Shown here piece by piece: positions 59,281-64,000 of a stretch of DNA of 64,000 nucleotides. The notes under the pieces were generated by a model that did not search any database, had not been told where the DNA came from, and was given only the letters and a program-made list of their open reading frames with translations. Source of the DNA: Pestalotiopsis fici W106-1 (lineage: Eukaryota; Ascomycota; Sordariomycetes; Amphisphaeriales; Sporocadaceae); contig NW_006917094.1 in the NCBI RefSeq assembly GCF_000516985.1, forward strand, positions 248,001 to 312,000, in the 5' to 3' direction. Position 1 is the stretch's first letter. The number at the start of each line of letters is the position of its first letter. A program made the position numbers and the translations under genes.

Positions 59281-60613
59281 ATGGTCTCTTTACAAGACCT
59301 TTTTTGTACACCTAGTTATTAAAAAAAGACTAGCATGACTCTCCTAGATTTCCCCATTTACAAATAATGTACCTACTTAGATTTGGAATTCAAACTATTC
59401 TCCCTTTACTTATCATTGGCTTCTGGGTCATTGAAAATTTTGTAAGGTTAAGCATCGACTCACGTGAAATAATACATTAAATCTTGATTTACTTAAAAAT
59501 CTAAAGTGAATAGGAATTTAAAAAAGAAAAAGAGAAATATTATAGTGATGATGGTAAATAGAATTCCGGTCTGGAGTGCAGAAAGAATAAGAGCTTCAGG
59601 CTGAGACCAGGGCTACCCACTCGTCTTTATATACTCACAAGAGCCAACCAATTCTCGTACATGGTGGCCTACATTTTCTTCAATGAAAAACTTGTCAACT
59701 ATGCTGAGAAGTACCGCGGTACGCAGGCAGTGATCATGCACGAGCTGGAGGCGTATGCCGACGTAACCCTTGAGGGTGATGGCGCCAGTACTTGGACCAT
59801 TGTGCTCTATAGTCTATCTACAGCATCGCTCTTCATCATGGACGACTCGGAGGCCATTGATGTCAAAGCAAACTCTTGCGTGGCACCCGACTGGAAGTCC
59901 ATGCGCTTTGCTCGCACTCTGTTTGCCGGTGCCAAGTACAGATCCTACACCAAGATGATCCCTGCCGGGTTGGTGTGTGTGTATTTGATACTTGATGATG
60001 AGTTGGACTGTTTTTATCTGCATGTAATTATTTGGTGGTATTCAAATGATTTGAGAAATAAGCAGTTTGGCAGCTTGATGAGGGTCCCAAACGGTTAGAA
60101 TGGTTAATTGCTGACGGCTAACGTTGGAACCGTCATTGGATTTTGGCACGGGTTTCCCATGGTTTATGAAGAAACAACTGTAAATGTCAATTCATAGAAG
60201 CCTCACTGTTTAAATCCTCAATGAGCTCGTTCTTTCTAATTTATCAGTTTTTTTTTTAACCCGTACTAATGGATAAAAAATCTGATGCCAATTCCAGGTT
60301 ACTTCGGATCCAGGAGTCCGGGCACGAGCCACAGTGCCGTTTACCTGCAATTGTGGCGCTAGGAAGCTTGCACTTAGGTGCCTGGCCGTTTCAGTCCAGT
60401 TGCCTGGCTTCTGAACTTCGTGCTGATGCACTACTGGAACAGGATATCTCCAAGTCACGAATTATCTTTGGCTTATAACACTTTCTTTTGGTAATTTCCC
60501 CATGGCGAGCAGATGATACCGTGTGTAATCGCTCGCACGACGGCGCTTGCTTCAGGGTAGCCGCGGGGGACGAATCCTCCTTCAATGATCGGAGTTGAGA
60601 GCCTGGACGGATT
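59281..60613. other. Intergenic region with an orphan ORF
   Basis: AT-rich spacer of 1.3 kb. It includes the ORF at 59661-60098 described separately. Elsewhere I see no gene. Confidence 0.5.
59661..60098 (+). CDS. Orphan hypothetical protein
   Basis: A 145-codon frame with a true ATG. It follows a TATA-like 'CTTTATATA' at about 59624-59632. The first 105 residues ('MVAYIFFNEKLVNYAEKYRG', 'SMRFARTLFAGAKYRSYTKM') look moderately protein-like, while the rest is hydrophobic and AT-encoded. A GTGTGT at about 59975 could be a splice donor, so the true C-terminus may differ. I recognise no family. Confidence 0.35.
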   Translation: MVAYIFFNEKLVNYAEKYRGTQAVIMHELEAYADVTLEGDGASTWTIVLYSLSTASLFIMDDSEAIDVKANSCVAPDWKSMRFARTLFAGAKYRSYTKMIPAGLVCVYLILDDELDCFYLHVIIWWYSNDLRNKQFGSLMRVPNG

Positions 60614-61727
60614 ATGGCGCCTCCTCCATCAGTGAGTTTCCATTTACCGCCCTACTCAACTCTGGGGAGCACGCATCGTTCAAGGCTAACGATCAATCAA
60701 GACACCAACTCCTCATCGATTTCTGATCCCAAAGAGGACGGCAAGTCAGCGAGCTGCCACTCCAAAGCCGCTTGCCAGCGGATCGCAGCAGTTCCATGCC
60801 ACGCCGCGGTTCTCGCTGCATTCTACACCGCGCGAGCCGCCTGCTTTGCAACCATCGTCCACGCCGGCGCGTCCGGCGACGTTTGCGCGCCAACGCCAGA
60901 CGGAAGACATCAATGATGTCATAGACAGCTCCCCTCCCGACGTGCAGCCGTCCAAGATCTTCAGAGACTCCATCGAGGTCGAGTCCATTCCGTCGTCGTC
61001 CTTTGCAGCGGCTGCGGCATCGGATCATGGGTTTCACGTCGAAGAGAGCGACCCCGAGCATGGGGCGCCTTTTCCAAAGCGGCGGCGCTTATCGGTATCT
61101 TCGGTAGTGGAGGATGAGGATGAGCCTACCTTGCCTTGGACAGATCCTTTAGACGAGATAAGGGCCGCGCAGTCGGACGACGAGCATCTGGACAATCCTG
61201 ATGATTTTGAGTCGACAGCAAACTCGGATGCACCAGAGTCACCGGGGGTGAATGTTCAACAGCCAACATTTCAAAGAGCACCAAGATTCAAGCCGGTTGA
61301 GCGACCAGAGGGCACAACTCATGATCCGCTGCCCGACGCCTTTTCACCACGGAGGAGAGGCACTAAAGATGTCCCAGGAGGACTTGCGGCCCAAGTCAGA
61401 GATTGGCTCATGGACATTGAATCCAATACGGGGTCCAAACGAGACGGGGATTTCGTGGCGCGAATCTCCGTGGAAGAGTTCCGGCATGGTCAGAGCATGG
61501 TTCTCGTCAAGGGGCACATTGTCCCAGACGATAGCTCTACGACACAACACCGGGCGACAGTCCCAAGCTTACAGGTGATGCTTGCGGGAGAGGGCCGCTT
61601 GCTTGATCTGGCGAGAAGAAACGAAGTCATCGTCGGAGCTCTCGTGGCAATTGCCAAACCTGTCTGGGAGATCAACCTTGGGCCGGAAGGCCGGTGGGCA
61701 GTCGCTTGTGATTGGGTTGTCCTATGA
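60614..61727 (+). CDS. Conserved-looking hypothetical protein, possible OB-fold C-terminus
   Basis: Two exons: 60614-60631 (18 nt, MAPPPS) and 60702-61727, joined in phase 0, 347 residues. The N-terminal 60 residues are Ser/Thr/Pro-rich and basic ('TPTPHRFLIPKRTASQ', 'QFHATPRFSLHSTPR'). A middle acidic, disordered region contains 'DDVIDSSPP'-like SIM-type and 'FPKRRRLSVSS' putative nuclear-localisation elements. The C-terminal 120 residues ('GGLAAQVRDWLMDI' to 'GRWAVACDWVVL') alternate short hydrophobic strands, as in OB folds. This would fit a small DNA-repair or telomere OB-fold factor, but that is inference and I do not assign a name. Frame preference and lack of stops over 1 kb support it as real. 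Confidence 0.75.
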
Positions 61728-63008
61728 ATACATTCTCACCATGTCCTGGTCAAACCCATTCATGCGGTGATATGTTCTGGAGCCTACGCTGACGCCAAAG
61801 ACGGCCCCTGATGATTATTCACTCATTTCAACCGTCACTACTACTAGGCCTGTTCTCGAGGTAAAAATACCACCCAGCTGAAGCACTATTTGATGCTCCG
61901 ATGCCCCCGGACATGGTCTTGAGAAACAAGAACACTATTACCCTGGTTTCTTGAACCAAGCTTATTTACCCGGGTTTGGGTCCATTGCAAGGATCGGGCA
62001 TCCAATGTCGCGACTATAGCTCGTTCAGACCAAAGCATGGGGGGTTCGCCCGGGTTTTCCGCGCCCGACTGGGGGGTGGTGATACCCAGTGGTCTGGAAC
62101 TGGATGGAGAACCAAGACATGGTTTCTTGTCCAAACACCGGGGTGTCGTCGATTCGCTTTTCGCGGGGTTGACCGGAATCGGTCAGTCGGCCGCACCCTC
62201 GCATCTGGGACTGCTCGGTGAATTAGATGCACCTGCATTTGGTGCTACAGCTTCCCTCAAATCACAGCTAATCGAGTGCGAGGTGAAGCGAATGCAACAC
62301 TTTTGCCGAGCTTTGCGGTGAGATGGGATAATGCATTGTGGGAAAGTATGAAGTGAAGGAGACGTCAGGGTGGTAGAGGAGTCGTTCGCTTCTCTGTGGC
62401 GAGCAAAGGACAAAGCGGTCGGAATCACACAGAGGTGCATTGTGTTTTCTGGACAAAACTTGCCAAGGCCCTTTGCGGGAAGCTCGAAAAATCATTGTCT
62501 ATGCATACATTGCTGCTCGAGCACAGATGTTGCAGCGGGGAAATGGAAGCGGGAAGGTTGCAACTTTTTAAGCATAATTTTAAACAGCCGCTGCGAGCGA
62601 GCAACTGCCTATTTGCGTACATGTCGATCAGATCTGATCGCAAATGATTCGCCACAAGGCAAAATAATGACATTATAGATACTCTATCGCAAACAGGAGT
62701 TCTGGTTCCTCTATCCAGAAATGATACAATTCTTCCCATTGCTTGGCATGCCTAGCAATGCCAGGATCACAGAAACTATAATCTAGTGCTATACACAATC
62801 GCCAGTGAACCAACCGGTGGGGGATAACAGCAGTGGTATCATGGAAATACAGGAAAGATCAGAAAAGCTTTTGTTTTTTTTCCGCCACAGGTAAACATAA
62901 TCTCCAAAACTCCCTGTAAATGCCACCATGAAACATTATCAAGATTTGCGCTCGAGCCCGCCGAGACAGCATGAGAAAAGTAGGTAGAAAATATGAAAAT
63001 AAGGTCTC
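61728..63008. other. Spacer between the hypothetical protein and the membrane-protein gene
   Basis: 1.3 kb that holds the 3' flanks of two convergent genes. A plus frame at 62037-62321 (94 codons) shows some protein-like composition, but is overlapped by minus frames and has no family signature, so it is not called. Confidence 0.45.
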
Positions 63009-63968
63009 TCAACTGTCAGGGTGGTCATTGGCGTCCACAATCTGCACCTTGACGTCGGTTCTCTTGAAGATGACATTCCTGGAGGGGTCGGTGTGCTCGC
63101 CGCCGTCGCGGTCGAGGATCCGGGCAGCTTCCAGATCTCGTAGCTCAAGGTCTGTAGCACTGACACCGTTGATACCGGTACCGGTACCGCCGCCCACGAC
63201 AACGGCACTGCGCGTGTCCTCGACCTTGAAGTCGTCGCCGCTGCTGAAACTCATGTAACCGTGCGACCTCAGCGCGCTCCGGTGATGGCTTCCGCTGCTG
63301 AGCCACTTTTGTGCGCCGCCGCTGGCACCCGCCGTCCGTGATCGTTTCGCAGTGCTGCTAAGCGTCGACCTCAGTCCCAGCTTGTAACTTGCCAGTCGGA
63401 TGAGCGGCTGAAGGGCTGGGAAACAAGCCGTCCATAATCCAAGATGGCCTTCGATGTCGGTCCACGGCGCTACCCGAGCCATTTTGAAAGTTCTGGAGCA
63501 CGCAAGGATCAGTATTAGCCCCTTGTAGTAGCCGTGAATTGTGTGACGGTCATTGGACTTACGTATCAGTAGTAAAATCTGTCTTGACGTTGATGATCAA
63601 GCGCACGATACCCGTGATGATGGCAAAAATACCGATACAGAAAACGAGGATGACCTGAACCGTTTTGGCCGAAAACTTCATTTTGGCATATATGACCCAG
63701 ATAGGAAGAATGACGAGTGAAATGTCGATAATTATGCCGACGGCACTATGCGACCACATCATTGGCGCCTCCTTGCTCTTGTCGAGACACTGTCGCCCGG
63801 GTGCTGTGATGTCCCACAAATCGCTTTAGAACCTGTTATCAGCCAAAAACCACTTTTGCCAAGTCCATGTCTTCAGACACTTACGGGATATGTTTGCATT
63901 CGAACAGCTCAAAGAAGAATGCAGTCAGCGTGATTGCTATGATGACAAAGGCGACCAAGTAAATGCAT
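63009..63968 (-). CDS. Rhodopsin-domain integral membrane protein (SAT4/PTH11-like), 5' partial
   Basis: At least three exons are visible on the minus strand: 63968-63885, 63823-63563 and 63492-63009; the 5' part lies beyond the window. It encodes '[20 protein letters not shown]' with the family's Cys-x6-Trp-[...]-Gly-x-x-Cys pattern ('ECKHIPDLWDI...GRQC') and '[20 protein letters not shown]' and '[20 protein letters not shown]' as membrane helices. The following '[20 protein letters not shown]' and 'QPLIRL' is the conserved last-helix region of fungal PTH11/SAT4-type proteins. The 100-residue Ser/Arg-rich tail is cytoplasmic. These proteins resemble fungal seven-helix receptors, and no ligand is known. 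The middle exon uses an AAG acceptor (63824), discussed as a finding. Confidence 0.85.
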
Positions 63969-64000
63969 CTAAGATAATTTCCTGATACACGCTGTCAGCG
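63969..64000. other. Partial intron at the window end
   Basis: The AG at 63970-63969 in an 'ATTATCTTAG' context is the acceptor of the first visible exon of the membrane-protein gene. The bases beyond it appear intronic, and the donor may be just inside or outside the window. Confidence 0.4.

Noticed and set aside
62037..62321. 94-codon plus frame ('LFAGLTGIGQSAAPSHLGLL')
   Set aside because: The composition is plausible, but competing minus frames cover it and there is no signature or splice context.
1..64000. CRISPR arrays, tRNA or rRNA genes, intact transposons
   Set aside because: I found no regularly spaced direct repeats, no convincing T-loop/acceptor patterns, no rRNA-like conserved stretches, and no transposase or reverse-transcriptase motifs.

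Overview
The window is nuclear DNA of a filamentous ascomycete (Pezizomycotina, most likely Sordariomycetes). The evidence is short spliceosomal introns (49-151 nt, GT..AG), fungus-typical families (Zn2Cys6 regulator, 2EXR, LCM/TcmP-type methyltransferase, SAT4/PTH11-like rhodopsin-domain membrane protein, AIM24) and filamentous-fungal forms of core genes (Mrc1, Hfi1/Ada1, GCP3/Alp6, Wee1, Med1). I cannot fix genus or species. I see no rRNA, tRNA, CRISPR array or intact transposon.

Layout. 0-9 kb: a broken metallophosphoesterase gene, a beta-lactamase-fold serine hydrolase and a TcmP/LCM-like methyltransferase, separated by long gene-poor spacers. 9-13 kb: an AIM24-family gene and the Mediator subunit MED1, tail to tail. 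14.6-17.4 kb: an unidentified, mostly disordered protein whose coding-like sequence runs past an in-frame TAG and is also interrupted upstream by a TAA. 18.5-21.5 kb: two paralogous BTB/POZ genes in inverted, tail-to-tail orientation with matching exon structures and a Cys-rich insertion. 22.3-23.5 kb: a 2EXR-domain gene. 26-42 kb: a block of housekeeping genes, MRC1 (replication checkpoint), HFI1/ADA1 (SAGA), a GCP3/Alp6-like gamma-tubulin complex gene and WEE1 (mitotic entry kinase). 41.8-50.5 kb: 8.7 kb with no gene I can support. 50.5-59.3 kb: an accessory-looking group of an MFS exporter, a Zn2Cys6 regulator, a secreted jelly-roll-like protein and a short-chain dehydrogenase. 59.6-64 kb: an orphan ORF, a conserved-looking unknown with a possible OB-fold C-terminus, and the 3' part of a rhodopsin-domain membrane protein cut by the window end.

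How the genes relate. Most are independent housekeeping genes. MRC1, the GCP3-like gene and WEE1 all act in S/M-phase control, and MED1 and HFI1 are both RNA polymerase II coactivator subunits, but physical linkage does not prove a shared role. The MFS, Zn2Cys6 and SDR genes have the composition of a small metabolic or detoxification module. A CGG-rich 10-mer (CGGCCGTCGG) occurs upstream of both the MFS and the SDR gene and is a candidate shared regulator site. The most notable observations are the gene at 14.6-17.4 kb with coding-like sequence beyond stop codons, the inverted BTB pair with Cys-rich inserts, and the metallophosphoesterase pseudogene whose lesions hit metal-binding positions. 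Exon boundaries were placed by eye from splice consensus and reading-frame continuity.
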